Of a stretch of 64,000 bases of DNA, positions 51,868 through 61,465 are shown in pieces. Origin of the DNA: Aquimarina sp. AU474 (GTDB lineage Bacteria > Bacteroidota > Bacteroidia > Flavobacteriales > Flavobacteriaceae); NCBI RefSeq assembly GCF_900312815.1, contig NZ_OMPE01000008.1:434001-498000 (forward strand), written 5' to 3'. Position 1 is the stretch's first letter; the number at the start of each line of letters is the position of its first letter. A program made the translations under genes and the position numbers. Below the pieces are notes generated by a model, which was given only the letters and a program-made list of their open reading frames with translations, had not been told where the DNA came from and made no database searches.

Positions 51868-52554
51868 TCAAAACAGTTTATTAATATTAGTTTTATAAAC
51901 TTTACCAATAGGAATAATATATTTTTGAATTGAAATTCTATTTCCTTCAATTTCGTTAATGTGTTTTTTGGCAACTATAAACGATTTATGAACTTGAAAA
52001 AACTCATTTTGAGGAAGCAAGTTGATTATATCTGATATTTTTTCTCGAACTTGAATTTCACTATCCTTTAAAATTATTTTGATATAGTTTCCAGTTGCTT
52101 CAACAAACAAAACATCGTTAGTTTTTATTTGAATAAGTTTTTTATTAGAGCGTAAAAACAAACTCCCTTCTTCTTTTTTGACATTGGATATCTCTTTAAC
52201 TCCTTCATTAATCTGGATTTTATTTATGGCCTTAACAAAACGTTCAAAACTAAAAGGTTTTAGTAAATAATCTATAATATTAAGTTCATAACCTTCTAAA
52301 GCATATTCTTGATACGCCGTAGTAACAATTACTTTTGGAGGGTTTTGCAAGGTTTTCAAAAACTCAAACCCTTTGAGTTTTGGCATATTTATATCTAAAA
52401 AAATCAAATCGATTTTATCGGTGCGTAAACATTCCATCGCTTCAATAGCATCATAACAATGGTGTGCAAAAGTAAGATTCGGTATAGTGTCACAATATCC
52501 TTTTATAATATCGTGTGCAATATGTTCGTCGTCAACAATTATATATTTGATCAT
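51868..52554 (-). CDS. LytTR-family response regulator
   Basis: A 228-residue regulator with receiver (LIFLDINMP, VTTAYQEYALEGYE, IDYLLKPFSFERF) and LytTR domain (VLFVEATGNYIKIIL; FFQVHKSFIVAKKHINEIEG). It overlaps the kinase gene by 4 nt. The ABC transporter/aminopeptidase genes are divergent and probably regulated. Confidence 0.94.
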   Translation of the reverse strand: MIKYIIVDDEHIAHDIIKGYCDTIPNLTFAHHCYDAIEAMECLRTDKIDLIFLDINMPKLKGFEFLKTLQNPPKVIVTTAYQEYALEGYELNIIDYLLKPFSFERFVKAINKIQINEGVKEISNVKKEEGSLFLRSNKKLIQIKTNDVLFVEATGNYIKIILKDSEIQVREKISDIINLLPQNEFFQVHKSFIVAKKHINEIEGNRISIQKYIIPIGKVYKTNINKLF

Positions 52555-53339
52555 ACCTTTAGCGTTAATTCTGCTGTATAAATTTCGTTATTTATTGACT
52601 TTATTAATTGGTGCTTTTTAGGATATATCAATTCTAATCTTCTCGTTAAATTTTGTAATCCGATACCTTTTTCACTTTTTTCATCGTTATCAAAATTGTT
52701 TTCAATTTTTAGAGAGATTTCATTTTCTTTTGATGTAATTAATAGATTTATAAAAGCATTACTTCTTAAGACTTCGACTCCATGTTTAAAAGCATTTTCA
52801 ACCAAAATAATGAACAGTAATGGCATGATTTTTTGATTTTTATTCTCAACTTCTACTTCGAAGTTAATGGCAATTTTTTTATGATAACGCATTTTATGAA
52901 GCTCTATATATGTGCTAATAAAATCTATTTCTTCTTGCAAAGTCACATATTCCTTTTGCCCTTCATAAATACTGTAACGCATCATATCAGACAATTTTAA
53001 AATTAGTTTTTTTGCTTTTTCGCTATCCTTGTCAACTAATCCATATAAATTATTAAGCATATTAAAGAAAAAATGTGGATTTACCTGGGACTGTAAATGC
53101 ATTAATTCTGTTTTAGCTTTTTCGTTTTTTAGGTTGATAATAAATTTGATGTTTACAAATAGCCAATGAAATATGGTTATACAGACGATTATAAAATAGA
53201 ATAAAATAAATTCTGGAAAACCCTCCAGTTTACCAAAAGTATCATTGAATATGATAATAATTAGACCAATAATAGCAAGCGTTATTCGATAAACACGCAT
53301 TGTAATTATCTTTTTTCTATTTAGAATTTTAAAATTCAT
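52551..53339 (-). CDS. LytS-type sensor histidine kinase, short form
   Basis: A 262-residue kinase with only two hydrophobic segments (about residues 17-35 and 45-65) instead of four or more, then LMHLQSQVNPHFFFNMLNNLYGL and a HATPase domain (LLFIILVENAFKHGVE; GIGLQNLTRRLELIYP). Signal probably senses membrane state or is provided by a partner, e.g. the divergent ABC permease as in bacteriocin-stress systems (speculative). It overlaps its regulator gene by 4 nt. Confidence 0.92.
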   Translation of the reverse strand: MNFKILNRKKIITMRVYRITLAIIGLIIIIFNDTFGKLEGFPEFILFYFIIVCITIFHWLFVNIKFIINLKNEKAKTELMHLQSQVNPHFFFNMLNNLYGLVDKDSEKAKKLILKLSDMMRYSIYEGQKEYVTLQEEIDFISTYIELHKMRYHKKIAINFEVEVENKNQKIMPLLFIILVENAFKHGVEVLRSNAFINLLITSKENEISLKIENNFDNDEKSEKGIGLQNLTRRLELIYPKKHQLIKSINNEIYTAELTLKV

Positions 53340-53547
53340 ATGTCAATTATACTTAAATAAAGTTTGTGGTACAAATTAGTTGATAAACGACTTAAAACCT
53401 CATATAAACATTTGGATAACTATAACAAACATACTTAATAACTTGAAAAAGTATGTGTGTCACAGATTTACTTCTATACATCCCACTTTCTTTTCAGTAC
53501 TTGAAGTCGTTAGTACGTTTGCCAATATCAATCTTAAAACGAACAGC

Positions 53548-54420
53548 ATGAAACTTATCATTAATGACTTAAGTAAAACGTATGATAATGGTGTTAAAGC
53601 ATTGCAAAATGTTTCTCTTGAAATTTCTAAAGGAATGTTTGGCTTATTAGGCCCTAACGGTGCGGGAAAATCTACCTTAATGCGAACTATTGCAACATTA
53701 CAAGATGCAGATAAGGGTATTGTGATGTTAGATGACTTAAATGTACAAAACGATAAACAGTCTATAAGAAAACTTCTTGGTTATTTACCGCAACAATTTG
53801 GTGTGTACCCAAAAATGTCAGCCGAAATTTTATTAAATCACCTTGCCGTTTTAAAAGGGATTACTTCTTCAGGAAATCGACAGGAAATCGTTAAAGCCTT
53901 ACTTCATAAAACAAATTTATATGATGTTAGAAAACAGAACTTAGGTGGATTTTCTGGTGGAATGAAACAACGTTTTGGCATTGCTCAAGCCTTACTTAAT
54001 AATCCTAAGCTGTTAATTGTAGACGAACCCACAGCCGGTTTAGATCCCAAAGAGCGTAATCGTTTTTATAATTTATTAAGTGAAATTGCTGAAAATACTA
54101 TCGTGATTTTATCTACACACATCGTAGATGATGTTAAAGAGTTATGCAGTAATATGGCAATTATCAATAGAGGTCAAGTAGTTTTAAAAGGAAAGCCCTT
54201 GCAACTTATAGAAGAACTAAAAGGGAAGGTCTATCAAAAAACAATTAAGAGAACAGAATTAGATTTATATAAGAAGAAATATAATGTTATAAATGACAAA
54301 CTATTTCTTGGTGAACCTATAATTCATATTACTAGCGATGTACCTCCAAATGATGGATTTACCCTCATTGACACGAGTTTAGAAGATGTTTATTTCTCTC
54401 AAATTAACAATTTAAATTAG
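53548..54420 (+). CDS. ABC transporter ATP-binding protein
   Basis: A 290-residue ATPase from the ATG at 53548 (MKLIINDLSKTYDNGVKALQNVSLEISKG). The open frame extends 56 codons upstream, but that part is unrelated to ABC ATPases. Walker A GPNGAGKST, Q-loop region LPQQFGVYPKMS, signature FSGGMKQR, Walker B LLIVDEPTAGLDP, H-loop STHIV. It pairs with the following 1091-residue permease fusion, 5 nt away. It belongs to the ABC-2 (multidrug/bacitracin-like) class. Confidence 0.95.
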   Translation: MKLIINDLSKTYDNGVKALQNVSLEISKGMFGLLGPNGAGKSTLMRTIATLQDADKGIVMLDDLNVQNDKQSIRKLLGYLPQQFGVYPKMSAEILLNHLAVLKGITSSGNRQEIVKALLHKTNLYDVRKQNLGGFSGGMKQRFGIAQALLNNPKLLIVDEPTAGLDPKERNRFYNLLSEIAENTIVILSTHIVDDVKELCSNMAIINRGQVVLKGKPLQLIEELKGKVYQKTIKRTELDLYKKKYNVINDKLFLGEPIIHITSDVPPNDGFTLIDTSLEDVYFSQINNLN

Positions 54421-54425
54421 AAATT

Positions 54426-57400
54426 ATGTGGTACGAAATATTCAAATTTGAACTTAAATATAGAGTTAATCGCCCTGAAACGTATGTGTTTTTTGGTTTT
54501 CTTTTTCTGTTTTCTATTATTGGAATTGATTTTATTTTTCAAGGAGTAGAATTAGGCTTAATGAAAAAAAATGCGCCTTTGGTCATAGCAAAAACAATGG
54601 CCGCGATTACAGGGATTTTTATGATCATGACATCTATGATTATGGGTGTTCCTATTTTACGAGATTTTCAATATGACACAGAAGCATTATTGTTTATAAA
54701 TCCAATTACAAAATTTGATTATTTGTTAGGCAGATTTTTAGGATCTTTTATCACTTTATTATTCATTTTTAGTGGATTGTTATTTGGTATGATGCTAGGT
54801 TCACAAATGCCGTGGCATAAAGAGCAAGAAATGTTGGCATTTAGTGCATTTACTTATATTCAATCATTTACAGTTGTTGTAGTGCCAACATTGTTTTTTG
54901 GAGCTTGTGTGTTTTTCGTATCGGGAATGTTAAGCAAAAAATTATTAGTAGTGTACACCCAAGGTATTGTATTGTTTGTAATGTTTTTATTAACCAAAGC
55001 CATTACAAATGAATATGTACAAGGCATATTTGACCCTTTTTCATTAACAACTCTAACACAGGTAGCTAAAGATTGGTCGGTAGGTGAGCGTAACACATTA
55101 GGGATTTCATTAAATGGGATTCTATTGCATAATAAACTCTTTTGGGTTGTATTAGGAGTAATCGTTCTACTATTTGGGTATCGCAAATTTTCTTTTAGTA
55201 CACTTGCTAAAAAATCAAAAAGAAGATGGAATAAAAAAACAAATGTTATTGAGAATAGTTCAAATAAAAACTATCCTATTCCAAAAGCTTTGCTACACCA
55301 TAATTTTAAAGCCCAATGTCTCCAGTTATTTAAACTTTCTAAATTTTATTCCCTTTCATTATTAAAAGAAACTTCATTTTGGGCAATTATTATTTGTGGA
55401 ATTATCATTATTGTGATCAATTCTGTGAATTTAGGAACTGTCTATGGTGTAGATAGTTATCCAGCGACACATTTTATAATTGCAGAACTCCAAGAAATGT
55501 CTATGTACTTTTTCATTATCATATTACTTTTCTATTCGGGTGAACTTATTTGGAAAGAGCGAGCCATTAAGCAATATGTATTAAATGACACCACATCTAT
55601 AAATAACATTATCACATTAACAGGTAAATTTTTAGCACTTATTAATATCTATATTGTTTTAATGTTGAGCTTAATTGTTACCGGAATACTGTTCCAAGTT
55701 GCAAGTGGTTATTATAGATTTGATTTGGACGTTTATTTTTCAGGGTTCTTTGTTGAAATACTTCCATACTTAATATTATATACTTTTATTGCATTTTTCT
55801 TTCAAGTAATAAGCAAGAATAAGTTCATAGGTATCTTTTTGGTACTTGTTTTTTTTATTATCAATATTAGTTCAGAATTTTTCGGATTTCAACATAGTTT
55901 ATACAAATTTGGAGGTAAAACTCTAGGGACATATTCAGAAATGAATGGTTACGGACACTTTTTAAAACCATATCTCTGGATTAAAGCCTATTGGCTAATA
56001 TTTGGGATTATACTTTTAATCACAAGCGCTTTGATTATGGTTAGAGGAACAGAAACGAGTTTATGGAAGCGTGTAAAGACCATAAAAAACCAAATTACAA
56101 ACCCTATTTTATATTTCGGAATTTCGTCAATTACTATATTTCTGGTTATTGGTATCTATATATTTTATAACACCAATATTTTAAATACGTATTGGACCAA
56201 TTCACAGGAACAAAATTTTAGAGTTAATTATGAAAAAACACTAAAGCCTTTGGAATATATACCACAACCACAGATAACTAATGTGAGTTTAGCCGTTGAA
56301 TTATATCCCAAAACTAGAAGTTATGAAATTAAAGGAATGTACACGCTAAAAAATACAACTAATGAACAGATAAGTGAAATTCATATTCAGAAATTGATAG
56401 CATCACATGTTATACTTAAAGATGTTATTTTTGAAGGCGGTGCAACTGCAAATACACAATATAATGAGTTCGATTATACAATTTACAACTTGTCCAAACC
56501 ATTACAACCCAAAAGTTCTATACAAATGAACTTTAAACAGTCTTTCAGTCCTAAAGGGTTTGAAGACGATAACTCTAGCACACAAATTGTACATAACGGA
56601 ACTTTTTTCAATAATAGTATACTTCCATCTATTGGTTATAATAGCAAATATGAACTTGACCATGAAGATGATCGTATCACAAACGGGTTAAAACCAAGAC
56701 CTCATAAAGCGAAAATTGACGATGGTAGAGAACTTATTAATTCTCGTTCTGGAGGTGATTCAGATGGAATTAATTTAGAAATTACAATCGGTACAAGCAA
56801 AAATCAAACGGCTATAGTGCCAGGTAAATTACAAAAACAATGGATGAAAAATAATCGCAACTACTTTCATTATAAAATGGACCAACCGATAATTAATTTT
56901 TATTCTATTGTTTCTGCAAATTATGAAATTAAAAAAGATAATTGGATATCTAACGACACATTGACAAAACCAGTAGATCTAGAAATATATTATCACAAAG
57001 ATCATATCTACAATCTAGATAGAATGATGGCAGGAATGAAAGCATCATTAACTTACTTGAGCACAAACTTTAGTCCTTATCAATATCAGCAATTGCGTAT
57101 TATGGAATTTCCACGTTATGCTGAATTTGCACAGTCGTTTCCTAGTACAATTCCATTTTCAGAAGCTATGGGGTTTGTTTTAAACATTAACAATACATCC
57201 GATGTGGATATGCCATTTTATATAACCGCTCACGAAGTTGCACATCAATGGTTCGGAATGCAAGTAGAAGCGGCCAATGTACAAGGGCGTAATTTTATTT
57301 TAGAAACGTTGGCGCAATATTCGGCAATAATGGTATTAAAAGAGAACTACCCCGAAGAAAAAGTGCAGCAATTTTTAGAATTACAAAAAGAAATTTATGA

Positions 57401-57701
57401 TACAAAAAGAAAAAAAGCAGCTGTAGAACCATCACTAGCACTAGTAGAAAATCAAGATTTTGTGTACTACAACAAAGGAGCAATAGCTATGTACAATTTA
57501 CAACAGCTTATAGGAGAGGACAAGGTTAATCTTGCGTTACAGAGGTTTATTAAAGATTGGAGAAGTTATAGAGGAAAACTAAAAATGGAAACCAATCGTT
57601 ATGCTACTTCAAAAGATTTGCTTAAATATTTTAGAGCGGTGGCACCTAGAGATTTACATCAGGCTATTCATGATTTGTTTGAAACAATTAAAGAAATATA
57701 A
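54426..57701 (+). CDS. ABC-2 permease fused to M1 aminopeptidase domain
   Basis: A 1091-residue fusion. Residues 1-560 contain about twelve hydrophobic segments in two ABC-2 permease halves. Residues about 600-1090 form an M1 (aminopeptidase N-like) domain. The zinc motif is HEVAH at 936-940, with the third ligand Glu 20 residues after the second His in NFILETLAQYS, and the exopeptidase-loop counterpart is SEAMGFV. The peptidase is predicted on the outer side of the membrane. This ABC-2/M1 architecture is known in Bacteroidota, but its substrate is not. It is the partner of the ATPase upstream and divergent from a LytS/LytTR pair. Confidence 0.93.
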   Translation: MWYEIFKFELKYRVNRPETYVFFGFLFLFSIIGIDFIFQGVELGLMKKNAPLVIAKTMAAITGIFMIMTSMIMGVPILRDFQYDTEALLFINPITKFDYLLGRFLGSFITLLFIFSGLLFGMMLGSQMPWHKEQEMLAFSAFTYIQSFTVVVVPTLFFGACVFFVSGMLSKKLLVVYTQGIVLFVMFLLTKAITNEYVQGIFDPFSLTTLTQVAKDWSVGERNTLGISLNGILLHNKLFWVVLGVIVLLFGYRKFSFSTLAKKSKRRWNKKTNVIENSSNKNYPIPKALLHHNFKAQCLQLFKLSKFYSLSLLKETSFWAIIICGIIIIVINSVNLGTVYGVDSYPATHFIIAELQEMSMYFFIIILLFYSGELIWKERAIKQYVLNDTTSINNIITLTGKFLALINIYIVLMLSLIVTGILFQVASGYYRFDLDVYFSGFFVEILPYLILYTFIAFFFQVISKNKFIGIFLVLVFFIINISSEFFGFQHSLYKFGGKTLGTYSEMNGYGHFLKPYLWIKAYWLIFGIILLITSALIMVRGTETSLWKRVKTIKNQITNPILYFGISSITIFLVIGIYIFYNTNILNTYWTNSQEQNFRVNYEKTLKPLEYIPQPQITNVSLAVELYPKTRSYEIKGMYTLKNTTNEQISEIHIQKLIASHVILKDVIFEGGATANTQYNEFDYTIYNLSKPLQPKSSIQMNFKQSFSPKGFEDDNSSTQIVHNGTFFNNSILPSIGYNSKYELDHEDDRITNGLKPRPHKAKIDDGRELINSRSGGDSDGINLEITIGTSKNQTAIVPGKLQKQWMKNNRNYFHYKMDQPIINFYSIVSANYEIKKDNWISNDTLTKPVDLEIYYHKDHIYNLDRMMAGMKASLTYLSTNFSPYQYQQLRIMEFPRYAEFAQSFPSTIPFSEAMGFVLNINNTSDVDMPFYITAHEVAHQWFGMQVEAANVQGRNFILETLAQYSAIMVLKENYPEEKVQQFLELQKEIYDTKRKKAAVEPSLALVENQDFVYYNKGAIAMYNLQQLIGEDKVNLALQRFIKDWRSYRGKLKMETNRYATSKDLLKYFRAVAPRDLHQAIHDLFETIKEI

Positions 57702-57873
57702 ATGCATAGAAGTATGACGAAGATTTTATGAACGGTATACTAATCTCAAAAACTTTGATTAAAAAAAGCCAGAAGTTTCAGGTTAGTTTAATAACTGAAG
57801 GGTATCAACAATATAGTAATTAACTTAATCATTTTTTTATAAGAAACACCAATAGGAATTTCTACATCCTACA

Positions 57874-58572
57874 TCAAAGCCACTTCATTTTTATGTCTTT
57901 GTATTTGGTTCTCCCTATAGGAATACGCTCTCCATTTTTAAGTTCGGCTATGTATTTGCTTCCTGATTCTACAATAATTTCATTTATCTCAGACATTTTT
58001 ACCATGTATGATTTGTGGATGCGTTCAAAAGAATATGATAATAATTGTTCTAACTTTTCGAGGGATTTGTCATGTAGTTCTTTTCTTCCTTCGGCTAGAA
58101 AGAGTTCTGTATACGCTCCAGCACCTTTTATGTACAATACATCTGCAATAGGTATCAGTTGTATTCGTTGTCTTTTTTTTACTGCTAAAAACTTTATCTC
58201 CTTTGCCGCTGTTTTTTCCTTGCTGATAATTTTGTGTAAGGCTTTCTCCAACCGATCCCTTTTAAAAGGTTTGGGTACAAAATCTAAAACCCCATATTCA
58301 AAAGCATTAATAGCCTGATCTTTATAGGCAGAAACAATTATAGTATGAAATGATCCAGAAACCGCTGTGGTAAGCAAGTCAAAACCACTATCGCCATTAA
58401 GGTTCAAATCCAGAAGAACAAGATCCAATGTGTTATTTTCAATAAACTGTAATGCCTCATATAGTGTATTAATATGTGTTAGCGATTGTAGGGTATCCCT
58501 AAAAATATCACGAGTCATTCGTTCAATTCTTTTGGCGATTCTTGATTCGTCTTCAACAATTAAAATATGCAT
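57874..58572 (-). CDS. LytTR-family response regulator
   Basis: A 232-residue regulator with receiver (VLLDLNLNGDSGFDLL, with a hydrophobic Leu before the Asp site; SAYKDQAINAFEYGVLDFVPKPFKRD) and LytTR domain (VLYIKGAGAYTELFLAEGRKELHDKSLEKL; FERIHKSYMVKMSEINEI). Partner of the kinase encoded 4 nt upstream. Confidence 0.93.
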   Translation of the reverse strand: MHILIVEDESRIAKRIERMTRDIFRDTLQSLTHINTLYEALQFIENNTLDLVLLDLNLNGDSGFDLLTTAVSGSFHTIIVSAYKDQAINAFEYGVLDFVPKPFKRDRLEKALHKIISKEKTAAKEIKFLAVKKRQRIQLIPIADVLYIKGAGAYTELFLAEGRKELHDKSLEKLEQLLSYSFERIHKSYMVKMSEINEIIVESGSKYIAELKNGERIPIGRTKYKDIKMKWL

Positions 58573-58576
58573 CTCT

Positions 58577-60259
58577 TTAGGAATATATTTTTATGGTGTT
58601 TTTCCAACCATGGCGTATTGGTTCTGAGGTAAAATCCCATTGTTTGTGATAACTCTCTGTAAGTCTAGCTTTTATATATTTAAGCCCTGTACCTTCTTCT
58701 ATTTTATTCGTTTTTCTTTTAACAGGAACAGCGAAGGTTAAAAATGTATAACATATATAATTACTATTCGACTCAAAAACAAGTTTAAATTTAATACTAT
58801 TATCTTCTAAAGGTAAGCTATGTGTAATTCCATTTTCTAATAGCGTATGAAGAATTCCAGGTGGTATTTTTTGTTTGAAATCTATTCCTTCTTCTTCCCA
58901 ATAATAGTTGATTTCTCTCCGATACTCCATAATCTCAAGATGTGTACGGCAAAGTGTTATTTCTTGAGAAATAGGTATTAATGTTTGATTTTCTATCTGA
59001 TTAAAAAGATCAAATTCTTTTGCTAATGCATCTATAAACAAAACTCCTTTCTGCGGTGCTTCTTCTACCCAATCCATTAATGAAGTTAAGGTGTTCATTA
59101 AAAAATGAGGTTGAATATTTTTTTTGAGTAATTCGAGGCGTAGGCGCGTAGATTGAACCAAAGAAATTTCATAAGCAAGTCGTTGTTCTTTAATTCTAAG
59201 GGAAAGTAAATAAAACATTCCAAGAAGAATAATACTAAAACTGATGAAAATACCGATACTAAAACGAGTAACAAAATTAATACCCAAAGATAAAAGAAGT
59301 GTCAACAGTACGAGACGAGCACCTTTCATTTTTTTATAGACCCCAAACGCCACAATCCCAAATGAAAACAACCACATGCTTAAAGTCATATTATTGGCTG
59401 TTAATTCGAAAACATGTTTTGATAGGAAAAATAATAATAGAAAGCCTAGATAAATAGTGAATAGTAATTTTCGATACGGAAAAGGAAATTGCATCGAAAA
59501 ATAGAACGGAATCAAAAAAGAAATACCAAGCATTAGAGTACCTATGATCTGCAAACGTACGATATGCATACTATAATGGATAGGTATATAGGCTTTACTG
59601 TATTCTGCTAATATCAATGTAAAAAAGAGAAAACAACTAATACTAAAAATTAGTGTTGCATATTCCTTTTTGTTACTTAAAAAGAGAAATAGAAAATAGA
59701 AAGAAGCGATAAGAAAAGCTCCCGCAAAAAGATGCATATAGGACGATTCGGTGAGTCGATCATTTAATAGATCATCATAATAGTCCATTTCTAACCCCCA
59801 TATTCCAGAATGATCAGGAAAATAATAAAGACTTGAACGTATAGCCAATAGATGTTTGCCCTTTGCTGTTAGATGACTAGGAATGCTAAAAGTGGCCCAC
59901 ATTTTCCCTTCAGGGGATAGTATCGTTTCCTGACCAGGATTCCCGTTTCTTCCAATCAAAACCCCATCCCAAAAAACTTCATATTCTCCATAAACATCCA
60001 GTTGGATTCCGTAAGGATGTAATGACTCAGAGGTTTTCAAAATATCAATTGGAGTCCGTAACCAGTAAATCTTACCATCAAACACTATTGGTTTTTCTTT
60101 TTCCCAGTACTGATCATTCAGGTTCTTGGCCGCCCATTCTTGTTGATCTCCAACCTTGAATACGGTCTTATGTTTCTTAAAAACTGGGGTTTGCGAACAG
60201 GAAGTAACAAGCAATATCAAACATATTAAAAGGAAATGGAGCAAGGATTTCAAGTTCAT
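58577..60259 (-). CDS. 7TM sensor histidine kinase with N-terminal lipobox-like sequence
   Basis: A 560-residue kinase. The N-terminus is a lipoprotein-like signal (LLVTSCSQ, Cys21), followed by a beta-rich extracytoplasmic domain (about 25-175; LDVYGEYEVFWDGVLIGRNGN). Then come seven hydrophobic segments (about 180-370), a coiled coil and LLKKNIQPHFLMNTLTSLMDW. The HATPase region is LHTLLENGITHSLPLED, with EGTGLKYIKARLTESY for the G2 box, and is poorly conserved. It pairs with the LytTR regulator downstream. It combines a 7TM-DISM-like front with a LytS-type transmitter. Confidence 0.88.
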   Translation of the reverse strand: MNLKSLLHFLLICLILLVTSCSQTPVFKKHKTVFKVGDQQEWAAKNLNDQYWEKEKPIVFDGKIYWLRTPIDILKTSESLHPYGIQLDVYGEYEVFWDGVLIGRNGNPGQETILSPEGKMWATFSIPSHLTAKGKHLLAIRSSLYYFPDHSGIWGLEMDYYDDLLNDRLTESSYMHLFAGAFLIASFYFLFLFLSNKKEYATLIFSISCFLFFTLILAEYSKAYIPIHYSMHIVRLQIIGTLMLGISFLIPFYFSMQFPFPYRKLLFTIYLGFLLLFFLSKHVFELTANNMTLSMWLFSFGIVAFGVYKKMKGARLVLLTLLLSLGINFVTRFSIGIFISFSIILLGMFYLLSLRIKEQRLAYEISLVQSTRLRLELLKKNIQPHFLMNTLTSLMDWVEEAPQKGVLFIDALAKEFDLFNQIENQTLIPISQEITLCRTHLEIMEYRREINYYWEEEGIDFKQKIPPGILHTLLENGITHSLPLEDNSIKFKLVFESNSNYICYTFLTFAVPVKRKTNKIEEGTGLKYIKARLTESYHKQWDFTSEPIRHGWKNTIKIYS

Positions 60260-60512
60260 TTTTGATGCAGTATTACAGATGCAAGCTAACCATTATGCAA
60301 TTGCTTTTAGAGTCGTTCATTAGGATATAGAGCAGTTGGTGAAATTTACATTGGATACTCGAGAGAAAAAAACATCTTTTGCAAGGTACAAAATATCAAA
60401 AAAACATAACTGCTAACAGAAGCATCGATTATACATCACTTGGAACATTCATAGGCATAAAAAAAATGATTTAACCAGAGGAAACCTGTTAAATATTCAA
60501 AAGGAAGAAAAC
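60260..60512. other. Divergent intergenic region between kinase and PD40 protein genes
   Basis: About 250 bases between divergent genes; probably contains the promoters of both. I see no clear consensus promoter. An AAAGGAAG stretch lies just upstream of the PD40 gene's ATG. Confidence 0.4.
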
Positions 60513-61403
60513 ATGAAAACTAAAAATTTGAAACCCGTAAACCTCTTATTGCTTTTAACTTTCCTACTTGGTTTTTTTGCTTTTTGCCAGGAGAGTGATA
60601 AATCAAAACCCTATACAATTGGGTATACATCATTACCATCGGGCATTATAGAAATTTATCAAAAGAATACTGAAGGTAAATCAACTATAAAAAGTACAAA
60701 TGAAAATGGTGGTTATGTAGCTTGGTCTCCTGATGGAAAACGCATTGCTTTTTATGCAAAATATGATGACAAAAAGACTTGGTCTATTCATACCATGAAT
60801 AGTGATGGTACGAATAGAAAACGATTAACTCATGCAAAAAACAAATGGGATAATGCTCCTGATTGGTCTCCAGATGGAACAAAAATTGTTTTTGCAAGAG
60901 AGTATAAAGATGCTGAGGGGCTTTGGCATCCCGAAATTTGGATCATGAATTCTAATGGTAGTGAGAAGACTCAAATAAAGTCACTAAAAGGGAGTAACCC
61001 TTATTTTACTCCTGATGGTAGAATTGTATTTTCTTGGGAATTCGAAGATAAGACTAGTGCTATAAGTATAGCAGATATTGATGGAAAAAATATCATTCAG
61101 CTAACACATAATGGTGCTAAAGAATGGCATCCAGATGTTTCAGCTGATGGCAAACAAATAGCTTTTATGTCTGATAGAGATGGAAACTTTGAAATTTATG
61201 TCATGGATATAAACGGCTATAATCAAAAGCGATTAACATATAATGATGTTCGTGATTCTATGCCATCCTGGTCACCAGATGGTTCTCAACTAATCTTTAT
61301 TTCAAAAACGGATGGCATACCTACGATTTATAGTATGAATAAGGATGGCTCATCAGTAAAAAAAATAATATCCAATGGGGGACAGGCCGCCTGGTTTAAA
61401 TAA
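60513..61403 (+). CDS. Secreted TolB-like PD40 beta-propeller protein
   Basis: A 296-residue exported protein (signal peptide ending AFCQ) consisting of about six PD40/WD40-like propeller blades, each with a WSPDGxxIAF-type core (for example AWSPDGKRIAFYA, DWSPDGTKIVFAR, DVSADGKQIAFMSDRDGNFEIYVMD and SWSPDGSQLIFIS). TolB-like propellers usually bind proteins or peptidoglycan-linked partners. It heads an operon with the serine hydrolase-PD40 fusion and is divergent from a LytTR/kinase pair that likely regulates it. Confidence 0.92.
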   Translation: MKTKNLKPVNLLLLLTFLLGFFAFCQESDKSKPYTIGYTSLPSGIIEIYQKNTEGKSTIKSTNENGGYVAWSPDGKRIAFYAKYDDKKTWSIHTMNSDGTNRKRLTHAKNKWDNAPDWSPDGTKIVFAREYKDAEGLWHPEIWIMNSNGSEKTQIKSLKGSNPYFTPDGRIVFSWEFEDKTSAISIADIDGKNIIQLTHNGAKEWHPDVSADGKQIAFMSDRDGNFEIYVMDINGYNQKRLTYNDVRDSMPSWSPDGSQLIFISKTDGIPTIYSMNKDGSSVKKIISNGGQAAWFK

Positions 61404-61465
61404 CTAAACAAAATAAGAAAATGAGAACTAGCAATCTTTCTCTCACTATCAAACACTTATAAATT

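Noticed and set aside
57893-58318. Plus-strand 141-residue ORF
   Set aside because: Antisense shadow of the LytTR regulator gene, whose protein sequence is clearly the real one.
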